Assembly: GCA_018266105.1 (NCBI GenBank)
Contig: JAFEBA010000050.1
Coordinates: 1 to 64,000, forward strand
From: a bacterium
GTDB taxonomy: Bacteria; Vulcanimicrobiota; Xenobia; Xenobiales; JADMJV01
Reading direction: 5' to 3'
Length of the DNA stretch: 64,000 nucleotides
The notes beneath the pieces were generated by a model, which had not been told where the DNA came from, did no database searches, and saw only the letters and a list, made by a program, of their open reading frames with translations. Shown here piece by piece: positions 16,833 to 25,366 of this stretch. The position numbers and the translations under genes are program-made. How positions within the stretch are numbered: the first letter of the stretch is position 1; every line of letters starts with the position of its first letter.

Positions 16833-17732
16833 TTGGGCGTGAACCGGTTCCAACGCTTTCTATACAAGTTACGCTATGAGCCGGTGAGTCTGCTGGTTCG
16901 CCTGCGAAACGAAACCGAATCGTGGCTCGCACAGTATTCCAGGCGGGCATCGCTGCGAAAGTTGAACATACCCCGTCCCCCCTTGTCAGCCACCGACCAG
17001 GAAGTTATGGCGATCCACTGGGTACATCGCATTCCGCTGCCTGAGGGCAGATATACCCCGGGCGATTGGGACACGGCCCAGACGCTGGAGCAGCTCCAAC
17101 TGCCTGAGGATCTGACGGATAAGACCGTTTTAGACGTGGGCACTTGGGATGGCTTTTACGCCTTCGAAGCAGAGCGACGTGGAGCCCGTCGTGTGCTGGC
17201 CACCGATCACTTCTGCTGGAGCGGAGAGGGTTGGGGGACTCGGGCAGGATTCGACCTGGCCCACCGTCTCTTGAACTCCAAGGTTGAGGCCCTGGACATC
17301 GATATTCCTGATATCTCTCCGGAGACGGTCGGGGTCTTCGACGTTGTTCTATTGACCGGGGTGCTCTACCACTTAAAAGAACCCCTTCAAGCCCTCGAGA
17401 GAGTGGCATCTGTCACAAAAGAGTTGCTTGTGCTTGAAACGCTGGTGGACCTGACTTTCATGAGTCAACCCGCCTTAACCTTCCATCGGGGCCGTTCTCA
17501 GCCGTTTTCTTTGTATCGCCATTGGCGTCTAGACTCGACCACCTGGTTTGCTCCAAATGAGGCTGCAGTCATCGCGATGCTTGAACAGGCGGGCTTTGCC
17601 CGAATCCAACGCGTTCACCCAAAAGGCAATCTCTTGGCACGGCTCAACCACTTTTTGAATGTTTTCCTTCCCTTTTTCAATGTTCAGCGCAACTATCGAA
17701 TGGTTTTTCACGCCTGGAAGTCGCCGGAATAA
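16833..17732 (+). CDS. Class I SAM-dependent methyltransferase (CmoB/DUF1698-like)
   Basis: 299 aa. Motif I VLDVGTWDGFYAFEAERRGA (about 104-123), an acidic motif II region (RRVLATDHF), and VFDVVLLTGVLYHLKEPLQA as motif IV/post-motif. The lead-in (AIHWVHRIPLPEGRYTPGDW) resembles the substrate-side region of CmoB-like or DUF1698 methyltransferases, which act on tRNA or small metabolites. The start is TTG at 16833, with GTG at 16839 as an alternative. No functional neighbour gives the substrate: it stands alone, divergent from an unknown gene. The fold is firm, the substrate open. Confidence 0.82.
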   Translation: MGVNRFQRFLYKLRYEPVSLLVRLRNETESWLAQYSRRASLRKLNIPRPPLSATDQEVMAIHWVHRIPLPEGRYTPGDWDTAQTLEQLQLPEDLTDKTVLDVGTWDGFYAFEAERRGARRVLATDHFCWSGEGWGTRAGFDLAHRLLNSKVEALDIDIPDISPETVGVFDVVLLTGVLYHLKEPLQALERVASVTKELLVLETLVDLTFMSQPALTFHRGRSQPFSLYRHWRLDSTTWFAPNEAAVIAMLEQAGFARIQRVHPKGNLLARLNHFLNVFLPFFNVQRNYRMVFHAWKSPE

Positions 17733-17920
17733 GGCCTCGTCTCCAAGAGATTGTTTCGCTTTTGTCCAAAGTCTGTCAACCCGAAAACGCTTCCCGTGGC
17801 GGGAGAAAGCTCCTAAGCTTTGAGGATGAAAGCCTATTTAGCAAACCCGACCGTCTCGGGCGGTATTCCCGAGGAGAACATCGACCCACCGGGCCGACAG
17901 GCCGCAGTCGAGGTGAAGCC

Positions 17921-18562
17921 ATGAAAACTTGCTTTATCGTGGGCTACGGCCCGGGCGTCGCCCACGGGGCGGCTCGGGCCTTTGCCGAGGCGGGCTATCA
18001 GCTGGTCCTCTTTTGCAGAACCCCCGGGCGCGTGGAAGAGCTTTATGCTCCACTGGGGGCCAGAGCTTTTGCAGCAGACGCAGGCCAGCCCGAGCAGTTG
18101 AGCGCCAGCCTGAAGGAGGCCCTGGAGCAGCTGGGCGCCCCCGAGGTCTTGATCTACAACGCCGTTGCTTTCCGGCAGAAACATCCCAGTCAGCTGACCG
18201 CCCAGGAACTCCTGAGCGACTTTTCCGTGAATGTGGTTGGGGCCAGCGTGGCCGTGAACTGCCTGCTGCCTGGAATGAAGTCAGGCAGCCTTCTTTTCAG
18301 CGGCGGAGGTTGGGCCCTCTACCCCGATCCATCGGTGGCTTCGACCGCAATTGGCAAAGCCGGCTTGAGACACTACGCTCTCATGTTGAGCGAAGAACTC
18401 AAGGGCGGGCCGGTCAAGGCGGGCACACTGACGATCCTTGGGCAGGTGGCGCCGGGAGGAGCCTTTGATCCTGAGGAGATCGGACGAGTTTTCCTGAGAC
18501 TCCACCAGCAAAGCAACCAGGAGTTCCAGAGCGAGGTCCTCTTCTCGGGCAGAGATGGATAG
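17921..18562 (+). CDS. SDR-family oxidoreductase-like protein, atypical active site
   Basis: The ATG at 17921 follows GAGGTGAAG and begins MKTCFIVGYGPGVAHGAARA, a dinucleotide-binding Rossmann start (GxGxGxxxA-like). 213 aa. The NNAG position reads IYNAVAF, and the Ser strand is SLLFSGGGWALYP. The segment before the second Lys is STAIGKAGLRHYAL: the Lys of YxxxK is present, but there is a Thr where the Tyr would be. It therefore belongs to short SDR variants whose reaction is uncertain, perhaps NAD(P)-binding without classic dehydrogenase chemistry. It stands alone between a methyltransferase and an unknown gene. Confidence 0.8.
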   Translation: MKTCFIVGYGPGVAHGAARAFAEAGYQLVLFCRTPGRVEELYAPLGARAFAADAGQPEQLSASLKEALEQLGAPEVLIYNAVAFRQKHPSQLTAQELLSDFSVNVVGASVAVNCLLPGMKSGSLLFSGGGWALYPDPSVASTAIGKAGLRHYALMLSEELKGGPVKAGTLTILGQVAPGGAFDPEEIGRVFLRLHQQSNQEFQSEVLFSGRDG

Positions 18563-18835
18563 CCGGGCCTTGGCCAGTCGGGCCTGCCTGGACCAGGTTC
18601 TTCGCTGTCGCGACACAAGCTGCACAACAAGAACAGGAACAATCCTGTCCAAAGGTTATAGATGCGCTCGAGGGATCTGAGCTTCGGATCGTTAATCAAC
18701 AAAGGTTGGGTCGTCGGAGGAATGCAGGACAAAGCACCACCGCCCTCCTGGCTCGTCATGGGCCAAGGATCTCGCTGGGTTTTGCCTTCGCAAGGTAGGC
18801 CTCGGGCAGGCTTACCCTAACCTGTGTGAGGAGCT

Positions 18836-19255
18836 GTGACTTTGGAAGCGACCGAGCTCGAACAGCAGATGTTGGAACTTTCCGACGCTCTCCGCGAGGA
18901 CGAGTGGAGAACAAAGGCCTTCTGTGATTTTGAACAAGAAATGGCGCGCTTTGACAATGGCGAAATCGACGAAGAGACCTTCGTTCAATTCCTGGAACAG
19001 CGTGAAGAGCTGATTCTGCAAACCTTGCACGAGTATCAGCAGTCGTCTGTGTTGCCTCACGAGGTGAGTGCTGAAAGCGTGGTGGCGCATCGCTTGTTGA
19101 CCAAGGGGATGCAAGCCTGGCTGCAAGGCGTTCAGCTTGTTCTAAAGGACGAGGTGGACGAAGGGCTGTTGGAAATCGAGGCGGGCAACCGGTTGCTAGT
19201 CGCGGTGCAGCGCCTTAATCTGAGAGTCCAGGCTCAGCAACTGCCGCCCCGTTAA
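18836..19255 (+). CDS. Uncharacterised acidic helical protein, 139 aa
   Basis: GTG start with GAGGAG just upstream. The sequence is nearly all helix, rich in Glu, Gln and Leu (ELEQQMLELSDALREDEWRT, EETFVQFLEQREELILQTLH), with no signal peptide, Cys or TM segment. The middle (VSAESVVAHRLLTKGMQAWL, then QGVQLVLKDEVDEGLLEIEAG) resembles small bacterial proteins of unknown function that form helical bundles. No family or operon partner could be named. The 273 bp before it (18563-18835) contain no gene that I can support. Confidence 0.65.
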   Translation: MTLEATELEQQMLELSDALREDEWRTKAFCDFEQEMARFDNGEIDEETFVQFLEQREELILQTLHEYQQSSVLPHEVSAESVVAHRLLTKGMQAWLQGVQLVLKDEVDEGLLEIEAGNRLLVAVQRLNLRVQAQQLPPR

Positions 19256-19370
19256 TCAAAGGTTAAGTGGTCAAGCGGGATGGTAGAGGTCCGCAACCAG
19301 GTCGCGGGGCGCAGCGATGCGCTTAAGGATGGGAGACCCGTAGCTCCAAGCATGGTTCGATTCAGCCGCC

Positions 19371-19754
19371 TCAGGGTATCAGCACGACCTTACCTGTGGT
19401 TTTGCCGAGCCGCGATAGCCTTGTGAGCCTGGGATGCCTCGGTCAGGGGAAAGCCTGAAAGGAAACTTTCAGATCCCCGCTTTCCACCCAACTTCCGAGC
19501 TCGGTCAGACCTCGGCCGAAATGCTCAACCGAGGAATACAGGTTGACTTCGCTAATTGGCTGGCAGAAGAGACCGGCTGGTCGGTCGCTGACCGGTAGGC
19601 CTGAAGTGCGCCGAAGGCCGGGCGGGAACAGCGCGCCGGCGAGCTGGTAGGCGAAGGACTGGTGCGAAACCAGCTCTAGAGATGAATGGGCTCGAGCGCG
19701 GTCGTCAGCTGGCGGCTGAGCTGACCAAGCTGTCTGGATCTGCGTGAATCCCAC
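19371..19754 (-). pseudogene. Remnant of a zinc-type alcohol dehydrogenase/quinone oxidoreductase
   Basis: The minus strand carries, in three frames, the C-terminal third of a medium-chain dehydrogenase. The pieces are VNLYSSVEHFGRGLTELGSW and VESGDLKV, then SGFPLTEASQAHKAIAARQ, then KTTGKVVLIP with a stop at 19371. The order and the final GKVVL are those of NADPH:quinone reductase-like enzymes (...SGKLKP...FPLxEAxxAHxxLEx...GKVVL). At least two frameshifts separate the pieces, and the cofactor-binding domain is absent. Upstream sequence (to about 19754) is degraded. It is a dead relic. Confidence 0.65.
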
Positions 19755-19841
19755 GTCCTGGTATCAAATCGAAGCCTAAACTCCGCCCTCCACAAACATC
19801 GAACCGGGCATTGCCCGGATAAGAACTTTGGCCGCTCGAGC

Positions 19842-21407
19842 TTATTCGGAAATGTTCAAACTACCCGGCGGCACGTCGATAACCGTCCCCGAGGTCGTGA
19901 TTCCCGAAATCGTGTTGAGCGTGGTCATCTGACTGAGGCCTTCGACCTTGAAGGCTCCCCCGAGGTTGGCCACGTTCTGAGCGAAAGAAAAGACCTGACC
20001 GGTGTTGTTGGTCAGCGCCGCATTCATGTTGCCACTTCCGCCGGTTTCGACAAACAGGCCGGCTGGTTGGTCGGCCGCGTCGAGGAATTTGCAGCCGCGT
20101 AATCCCAGCGAGAGCAAGCCTGGGCCACCTTGCGAAAAAGATGCGGTTCCCCTACCTCCTCGAAAATTACAGTTGCGAGCAATCATCGTTGCCGATGCGC
20201 TGTCACTGGTCGAAAACTGGATAGAACGGAAGGCTGAGCGGAATACTTCGCAGGAGGTGAGTGTGACCTGTGAGCGGCTGTTGTTACCAAAAACGAAAGA
20301 GAGCCCGCCAGGGTTGGTGTCAGAGATGGTGTTGTTGCTGGCCGTAAACACCAGTTGAGAATCGTCCCTGGAGAGTGCACTGATACCGCTTGTCCACAGG
20401 CTCCCGGGCGTGGCGGCACTAACCAGGTTGTTGTCCGCCTGAACGGAAACGTTGGCGCTGGTGCGGTTGAAAATGCGAAGGCCGTCACCGCCAATGCTGG
20501 AGCGGCTCAGGAAGGAGTTGCCCAAACACTGAACTTGACTGCTGCCCGAAGTGAACCTGAGGTCGATACCCGTGGTGCGCTGGCCATCGGGCGCCTCCAA
20601 CAGATTCGCATTGAGTTGGAGACTGCCGGTCACATTTGAGATCTGTACTGCTAGCCTGGTGCTGTTCAGGATCCGGCTTTTGGTGAGGCTAAAGTTGACC
20701 ACATCCAGTGCGGATATGGGGCCATCGACTGCGGCGCGCGACTCGATGCCGGAGATAGAAATCGAGTTGGCCGCCGCCAGAACGGGTTCGCTCAGCACCG
20801 GAAAGCCTCCAGACGGAACGATACTTCCTTGGGCAGTGGTCAGACCTGCTCCCTCACCCACCAGCCAGAGGCCGGTGCGGCCGAGGCGAATGGTACCACC
20901 CGCCCCCAGACCGTTGCTGCTGCCGTCGCCACGAAAGAGAAAGATCAAATCATTGTCCCGATCGGCTGCCGTTAATGCGTCGCTGAGACGATTGAAGGGC
21001 CTGGCCTGGCTACCGTTGCCACCAGCACTGGCCGTGTTGTCTACGAAAAAGGCTCGGCGATTAACGTTGAAACGAACCTGGGCGGACGAGGTTCCGACCT
21101 GGTAATCCAGACTGTCCAGGCCCGTAAAGCCACTTGCTGGAGTATACGTGAAGCTGCCATCCGAGGCCAGGTTGAGAGTGCCACCCTGAGTGGTGGTAAA
21201 GCTGCCGGCCTGGAGAGTGAAACCGTTCAGGGCATCGTTGGCTCCAATTCCTACCCCGGGCGCCACGCGTAGGGTGGCTCCGCTGAAGGCCTCATAGTTG
21301 TCGTTCAGCAGATAGGCCTGGTTGGCGAAGAAGCCGCCCTCCTCGCTACCACAACCGAAGATGGCGGCGCTGATGGCTAACGAGAGAGCTATGGAGTGGA
21401 GTTTCAT
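19842..21407 (-). CDS. Lipoprotein with a cadherin/VCBS-like domain and a right-handed beta-helix
   Basis: 521 aa. A signal peptide ends in the lipobox AIFG|CGSEEGG (Cys19). Residues about 40-115 form a bacterial Ig/cadherin-like repeat (GTLNLASDGSFTYTPASGFTG then LDSLDYQV). The rest (about 125-515) is a Pbl/pectate-lyase-like beta-helix with stacked short strands and Asn ladders (NSISISGIESRAA, ASNNTISDTNPGGLSFVF, SVQADNNLVSAATPGS). Such proteins sit on the outer membrane and bind or cleave polysaccharide. No catalytic site could be pinpointed. A single gene, with its promoter probably in the 90-bp gap upstream. Confidence 0.82.
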   Translation of the reverse strand: MKLHSIALSLAISAAIFGCGSEEGGFFANQAYLLNDNYEAFSGATLRVAPGVGIGANDALNGFTLQAGSFTTTQGGTLNLASDGSFTYTPASGFTGLDSLDYQVGTSSAQVRFNVNRRAFFVDNTASAGGNGSQARPFNRLSDALTAADRDNDLIFLFRGDGSSNGLGAGGTIRLGRTGLWLVGEGAGLTTAQGSIVPSGGFPVLSEPVLAAANSISISGIESRAAVDGPISALDVVNFSLTKSRILNSTRLAVQISNVTGSLQLNANLLEAPDGQRTTGIDLRFTSGSSQVQCLGNSFLSRSSIGGDGLRIFNRTSANVSVQADNNLVSAATPGSLWTSGISALSRDDSQLVFTASNNTISDTNPGGLSFVFGNNSRSQVTLTSCEVFRSAFRSIQFSTSDSASATMIARNCNFRGGRGTASFSQGGPGLLSLGLRGCKFLDAADQPAGLFVETGGSGNMNAALTNNTGQVFSFAQNVANLGGAFKVEGLSQMTTLNTISGITTSGTVIDVPPGSLNISE

Positions 21408-21496
21408 TCGGACCCTTTCAAAGATGAGGTTGGTTGCTCTTTACGGGAGAGTCGGAAACTCCTATGTCAGTGACCTTAAACAGCTAATTCGGTCCG

Positions 21497-22060
21497 CTAT
21501 AGCAGGCTCGCTACTGAGGGCTGAGCTGTGAGCGCAGCCTTCCAGCGCTCAAAGTCGGCCTGAGTGGCTCGCCGATGGAAAACCATCACCTTGCCAGCCC
21601 AGTTGCTCTGGCTGGCGATCAGGTCGCCCAGCTTCTTGCGGTCTTCCTGACTGAGGTGGGTCTGGTCCACGGCGACGTTGATTCCCCGGTTCAGTTTGCT
21701 TTCGATTTTGGCAACCATGCGCTCGTCGCTGTAGCCGGCATTGACCGTAATGGGCCAGGAGGTCTCGGTCTTCAGATCCCAGGCCTGTCCTTGCGAGGCG
21801 AAGTCACTCCCCTTGGGGCCGCGAACGGGAGCGATCCAGATACAGGCCTGGGCCAGATAGCGGGCCTGATAAGCTTCTTCAAGTGAACGAAAATCGACGC
21901 GGTCCCCGTGATCGGGATCCTTGGCCAGTTCCAGCATTTCCCGTGCGTAAGAGTTTTGCGGAGCAATGGCCTCCAACCGCTGGTGCAGACTGTGCCAGCG
22001 ATGGTTCTTATCTTGCTGAACCTTCAGTCTTTGGGTGATCGTTGGAAAACGTTGAACCAC
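21497..22060 (-). CDS. Uncharacterised protein, 187 aa
   Basis: GTG start. Basic, no signal peptide. The C-terminal half contains QAWDLKTETSWPITVNAGYS and LNRGINVAVDQTHLSQEDRK followed by WAGKVMVFHR. This pattern of a substrate-like 'WDxK' strand, a 'RGxNVxVDxTxLS' strand and a terminal 'VxVFxR' strand is seen in C-terminal toxin domains of contact-dependent or polymorphic toxin systems. I cannot assign it to a named toxin family, and no immunity gene is apparent. The N-terminal half is helical. Treat the toxin idea as weak. Confidence 0.6.
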   Translation of the reverse strand: MVQRFPTITQRLKVQQDKNHRWHSLHQRLEAIAPQNSYAREMLELAKDPDHGDRVDFRSLEEAYQARYLAQACIWIAPVRGPKGSDFASQGQAWDLKTETSWPITVNAGYSDERMVAKIESKLNRGINVAVDQTHLSQEDRKKLGDLIASQSNWAGKVMVFHRRATQADFERWKAALTAQPSVASLL

Positions 22061-22362
22061 TGCCTGACCATTATAACGATGGGCAGCTCAAAATAGTCTG
22101 AACGGCGTTGGGCGCGCACTTAAGAGCAAAAAACAGAACGAATCATTCTGACAAATCTATTTTACCGAATTGACCTGAACGGCTATACTCGGTCGGCCTG
22201 AGAGCGAGCGACCATTGGAGTCGATGCAGTTGCTCTTGCGATCGGTGTATGACCTTTCACAGGCGCCTGCTAAAATACTCAGCCAGCATCCGCCGGTCCA
22301 GGGGCGAAGTAGTGGTCGTTGGAAGGACATCAAGTGGGCTCCTACGCCCCAAAGGAGAACTC
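22061..22362. other. 302-bp intergenic region between divergent genes
   Basis: No gene or repeat is visible. The region separates the unknown gene at 21497-22060 from the creatininase-family gene. It contains one plausible rightward promoter at 22161-22189, then about 170 bp of leader before the start codon. I see no convincing riboswitch or hairpin in the leader. Confidence 0.5.
22161..22189 (+). promoter_or_regulatory. Possible sigma-70 promoter for the creatininase-family gene
   Basis: TTTACC (22161-22166) and TATACT (22184-22189) are separated by 17 bp. The -10 matches the consensus in five of six positions; the -35 is weaker (four of six). It lies about 175 bp before the start codon. 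Confidence 0.35.
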
Positions 22363-23160
22363 ATGAGCAGTTGTTCGTGGACTGAACTGAAAGAGCGGAC
22401 AAGCCAGGGCCGCACTCTGGCCATCTTGCCGGTCGGCTGCTATGAACAGCACGGGCCGGTTCTGCCCCTGGAGACGGATATGTTGATAGCAACCCGGGCC
22501 GCCAAGGGCCTGGCCGCGCGTCTGCAGGACTGGCACTGCCACATCTACCCCTGCCTGCCGTATACAACCACCGAGCCCAATGTGAACTACTGCGGCACCG
22601 TCAGTGTCTCAGCCCAAGCTTTTCGAGCTTACCTCCGGGAAGTTCTGCGGGGAATCATGGGGCACCCATTTGAGGCCGTGGTCGTGCTGAACGGACACGG
22701 TTCCATTCAAGGCAGCCTGCACGAGGTGGCTTTTGCACTGGTCAATCAGCAGTTTCGCCGAGGGCGCCGTCCGGTGCGTCCGATCCTGACCCTCAACGCC
22801 TTCGATGCCGACGACCAGATCGGGCAGGCCCTGGAGCTGGAGCCGGGGCGCCACGCGGACTGGAAAGAGTTCTTGATGACCTGGTCCATCTTGGGCAGTC
22901 ACTACTATGATGACCAGCGCCTGGAGCGCCTGCAACGATTCGCCCAGGGGGTTTTTCCCAATCGCCTGCCGCCCGTGCTGGGAATCCCGGCGGAATTGCG
23001 CACGAATATGGGGGTGCAGGGAAAACCTCTGGCTGGCAGCTGCCCTTCGGACTACGACCGGCTGGCGCAACGCATTTGGAAGATCCTGGAAGAGCATCTA
23101 GAGAGCAAAACTCGCCAGGCCCTGGACGATTTTCGAACTCACTACGCCGACCGGGCTTGA
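22363..23160 (+). CDS. Creatininase-family amidohydrolase
   Basis: The ATG at 22363 has AAAGGAG seven bases upstream, so the upstream in-frame extension is dropped. 265 aa, the usual length of the family. The metal-binding motifs are present: LPVGCYEQHGPVLPLETDML (about 22-41; Glu, His and Asp ligands) and VVLNGHGSIQG (about 106-116), with GTVSVSAQAF between them. Family members are metal-dependent cyclic amide hydrolases (creatininase, MftE peptidase, FAPy deformylase ArfB). No mycofactocin or riboflavin-like neighbours are present, so the substrate is unknown. Cytoplasmic. A single gene, convergent with the darcynin pair. Confidence 0.87.
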   Translation: MSSCSWTELKERTSQGRTLAILPVGCYEQHGPVLPLETDMLIATRAAKGLAARLQDWHCHIYPCLPYTTTEPNVNYCGTVSVSAQAFRAYLREVLRGIMGHPFEAVVVLNGHGSIQGSLHEVAFALVNQQFRRGRRPVRPILTLNAFDADDQIGQALELEPGRHADWKEFLMTWSILGSHYYDDQRLERLQRFAQGVFPNRLPPVLGIPAELRTNMGVQGKPLAGSCPSDYDRLAQRIWKILEEHLESKTRQALDDFRTHYADRA

Positions 23161-23170
23161 GCAGGCCGAT

Positions 23171-23206
23171 GGACAGCCCTGGGGAGGGCTAGGAGGTTAG
23201 CTGTCC
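23171..23206. terminator. Possible bidirectional terminator hairpin between convergent genes
   Basis: GGACAGC (23171-23177) pairs with GCTGTCC (23200-23206), and inside lies AGCCCT-GGGG-AGGGCT (23175-23190), which can form an alternative stem. No T-run follows on either strand, so it is only a candidate. It overlaps the last codons of the minus-strand gene. Confidence 0.3.
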
Positions 23207-23658
23207 GGCTCGGAATCAGCCTTCTTCTGAGTGGATCTGCCGCATCCGCCACAAAATTTGGCGGACACTTTGAGCAAGTGACCGCAGTGACCGCAGCTTC
23301 GCAAGCCGTCTGACGCGGCATCAGCCGGGGCCGGTGGCGGGTCAGTGGTCACAGGGCTGCGCACCAGCTCCATTCCAATCAAAACGCGAGATACGCTGGC
23401 GTATGGAGTGGCTAAGAATGGGTGTCTGCGTAAGGCCCCCCAGAGCGAGTTGTATCCATCCAGATCTTCAAATTCGCAAAGCGAAAAATCGGTGAACTTG
23501 CCGGTCCAGGCCTCAGCGTCAAACCAGCGGAAGCGCACCCCGGGAAAGCGCGCTAAAATATCCTGCAGCTGGCGGGTATAGTCCAACCGGGTGCGAGAAT
23601 CCAACTCAAACCAGCTAGCTTTCACCTGCCACTCGATCAGGGCGGTAAATCGGGCCAT
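23197..23658 (-). CDS. Darcynin-family protein with C-terminal zinc ribbon
   Basis: 153 aa. The ATG at 23658 overlaps the stop of the upstream paralogue (TGATG). Residues 1-100 are a ferredoxin-like/darcynin domain (FTALIEWQVKASWFEL, RFRWFDAEAWTGKFTDFSLC, YNSLWGALRRHPFLATPYAS). After a Pro/Ala linker come two CxxC pairs, CGHCGHLLKVSAKFCGGCG (about 122-140), a small zinc ribbon. The darcynin function is unknown. The tandem pair probably forms a hetero-oligomer, with the ribbon on one partner adding a nucleic-acid or protein contact. It is cytoplasmic. Confidence 0.78.
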   Translation of the reverse strand: MARFTALIEWQVKASWFELDSRTRLDYTRQLQDILARFPGVRFRWFDAEAWTGKFTDFSLCEFEDLDGYNSLWGALRRHPFLATPYASVSRVLIGMELVRSPVTTDPPPAPADAASDGLRSCGHCGHLLKVSAKFCGGCGRSTQKKADSEPDS

Positions 23659-23978
23659 CAGGTTTCCACCAGACCAATCGTCAGCGGCCGCTCGTAGCCC
23701 AGACTGACCCTCTGGAAACTGGCGTAAAGCCGGCGTTGGGCCGTATGTTCGCGAATCGCCTCCCAAAACTTCCAGTAGGACTCAAGCTCTTGAAACTCAC
23801 ACACCAAAAATTCAGTGGAACTTCCGGTCCAGGGGTCAGAATCAAACCACCTGACTTCGACCGTGGGGTGGTCGTCGATTAACTCAAAAAACCGTTCCCG
23901 CTGGCCCAGCCGTTGTTCCTGACTCAGGCTAAACCACTCGGGAGCCAGGACGAGCTGCACCACTGCAACCAATTTCAT
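23658..23978 (-). CDS. Darcynin-family protein
   Basis: 106 aa, the family's usual length. It begins MKLVAVVQLVLAPEWFSLSQ and contains VEVRWFDSDPWTGSSTEFLV and ESYWKFWEAIREHTAQRRLY. These align with its downstream neighbour (RFRWFDAEAWTGKFTDFSLC), so the two arose by tandem duplication. The fold is a small ferredoxin-like sandwich of unknown activity. The stop codon overlaps the start of the second copy, so the two are translated together. Confidence 0.78.
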   Translation of the reverse strand: MKLVAVVQLVLAPEWFSLSQEQRLGQRERFFELIDDHPTVEVRWFDSDPWTGSSTEFLVCEFQELESYWKFWEAIREHTAQRRLYASFQRVSLGYERPLTIGLVET

Positions 23979-24022
23979 ATCAAGAAACTTTTCGAACGAA
24001 GTGGGTTTCCCTCTGGACCGGG

Positions 24023-25354
24023 TTGCGCTGTGAGGAATCGAGAAGGGAAACCCCCTCGATTCTGACGGGGGGAAATCCGCACACGGACTGGGAAGAGACA
24101 GACGGAAGCTTATCGGACGGCAGGTGGCTTGCGATCAAGAGACGTTCTTTTTTGGCAACAGCCGCCGGGTGGGCGGTCGCCGGTCTGGCCGGATGTGGGG
24201 CTGATGGCTCCCAGAATATCGCGCAGACCACCGGCGCTGTGCAACCGATTGGTGCTGACGCAGCCAGTGCCGCCCAGCAGGTTAGCGGGCGGATTGCCCC
24301 GGAGCTTGTCTTTGCAGACGCCGAGGTGGGGTCAGTCTATGGTCCGTCGACCGTCGCCGGCAACACCTTCACCACCAGCATCTCCCCCAACTCCGTGGGG
24401 CTGCTGGTGCTGGGCGATCGGAGCGGAGGAGTTCGGGGCTTTAGCCTGACTTTGCCGGGGGAAACTCCTGTCTTTTCGGCCGAAAACTCGGCTCTGGCGA
24501 TTGTTTTCATGGAGCCTGGTTTTCTGCAGCTGAACCCAAACGCGGCCAAACTTTTGCAGGCCCGGATTCGCGCTTCCAGCGCCTTCGCTCCATTCGTCCA
24601 AATTCTGATGAATAACGCCCAAAGCAGGCGGTTGGAGCTGCTGAGTGGCGACGCCGACTACGTAGCTGCATTGGAGACTCTGATACACTCGCTCGGTAAT
24701 CCCTACCTGGTCTCGCCTCCTTCGAGCAGCCTTGAGAACGCTCGGACAGTAGCCATCAAAAATGAGTCACCGCGATTTCTATATATGGTCACCGACGGGC
24801 CATCGCAGGACCGACTGCTCCCTCCCTATGGAAGGCTGACGGATATCCCGGTCGATTCAAGCACCTTTACCTTCTATGGGCTGGGTCCGGCCAGCGCTTT
24901 GCCTGGCGACACAAGCCTGATCGAATCAACCTATTTCCTCACCATGGTTTTCGCGGTTTTCATGCCCTGGCTGGAACTGGCAGTCGGCAAAGAAATCCCG
25001 GTCGAACTGGGCATGGCACTAACCAAAAAGCTCACGGTCCAAGGCCTGGCTGCCCGCAACGACCTGGCCAGTGTCACCAGTATGGCGGAAGCTCTCAGCG
25101 ATGATTGTAGGCTGACGGTTGCAGAGGTGGCGGATACTCTGCCTTCCTCAAGTGGAGTGATCGGGCTTATACTCGCCATTACTTACGTGGCTGGCCTGGC
25201 CTTTGTCATTGGTGGCATCACCAGATTTAAGAGTCACAAGGACAACCCGAGTACAATCGCCCTGGGCACACCCCGGTCGATGGAGTTCACGGCTGAGGCC
25301 TTGTTGTCTCTGCCGTCCGTTCAGAGCCTGAACCCCCTTTCGACCTTCAGCTAG
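24023..25354 (+). CDS. Putative exported lipoprotein with Tat-like signal
   Basis: The frame opens with a TTG at 24023. The signal begins about 38 codons later: IKRRSFLATAAGWAVAGLAG then Cys, a twin-arginine-like n-region plus a lipobox AGLAG|C. The true start could be a non-standard codon near 24125-24135, as no ATG or GTG is close. The mature part (about 385 residues) is largely beta, with two late hydrophobic segments (YFLTMVFAVFMPWLELAV and VIGLILAITYVAGLAFVIGG), so it may be membrane-embedded at the C-terminus. No family recognised. It is convergent with the DUF885 peptidase gene, 12 bp apart. Confidence 0.65.
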   Translation: MRCEESRRETPSILTGGNPHTDWEETDGSLSDGRWLAIKRRSFLATAAGWAVAGLAGCGADGSQNIAQTTGAVQPIGADAASAAQQVSGRIAPELVFADAEVGSVYGPSTVAGNTFTTSISPNSVGLLVLGDRSGGVRGFSLTLPGETPVFSAENSALAIVFMEPGFLQLNPNAAKLLQARIRASSAFAPFVQILMNNAQSRRLELLSGDADYVAALETLIHSLGNPYLVSPPSSSLENARTVAIKNESPRFLYMVTDGPSQDRLLPPYGRLTDIPVDSSTFTFYGLGPASALPGDTSLIESTYFLTMVFAVFMPWLELAVGKEIPVELGMALTKKLTVQGLAARNDLASVTSMAEALSDDCRLTVAEVADTLPSSSGVIGLILAITYVAGLAFVIGGITRFKSHKDNPSTIALGTPRSMEFTAEALLSLPSVQSLNPLSTFS

Positions 25355-25366
25355 GAGCCAGTCCAT

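Noticed and set aside
18373..18759. Minus-strand frame with a hydrophobic run (NLWTGLFLFLLCSL)
   Set aside because: Two thirds overlap the SDR gene antisense; no RBS or family support.
19256..19370. tRNA-like sequence with AGTGGTCAAGCGG and GGTTCGATTC
   Set aside because: The arms around the GTTCGATTC string do not pair (CATGG against CAGCC), and no acceptor stem or anticodon arm can be folded.
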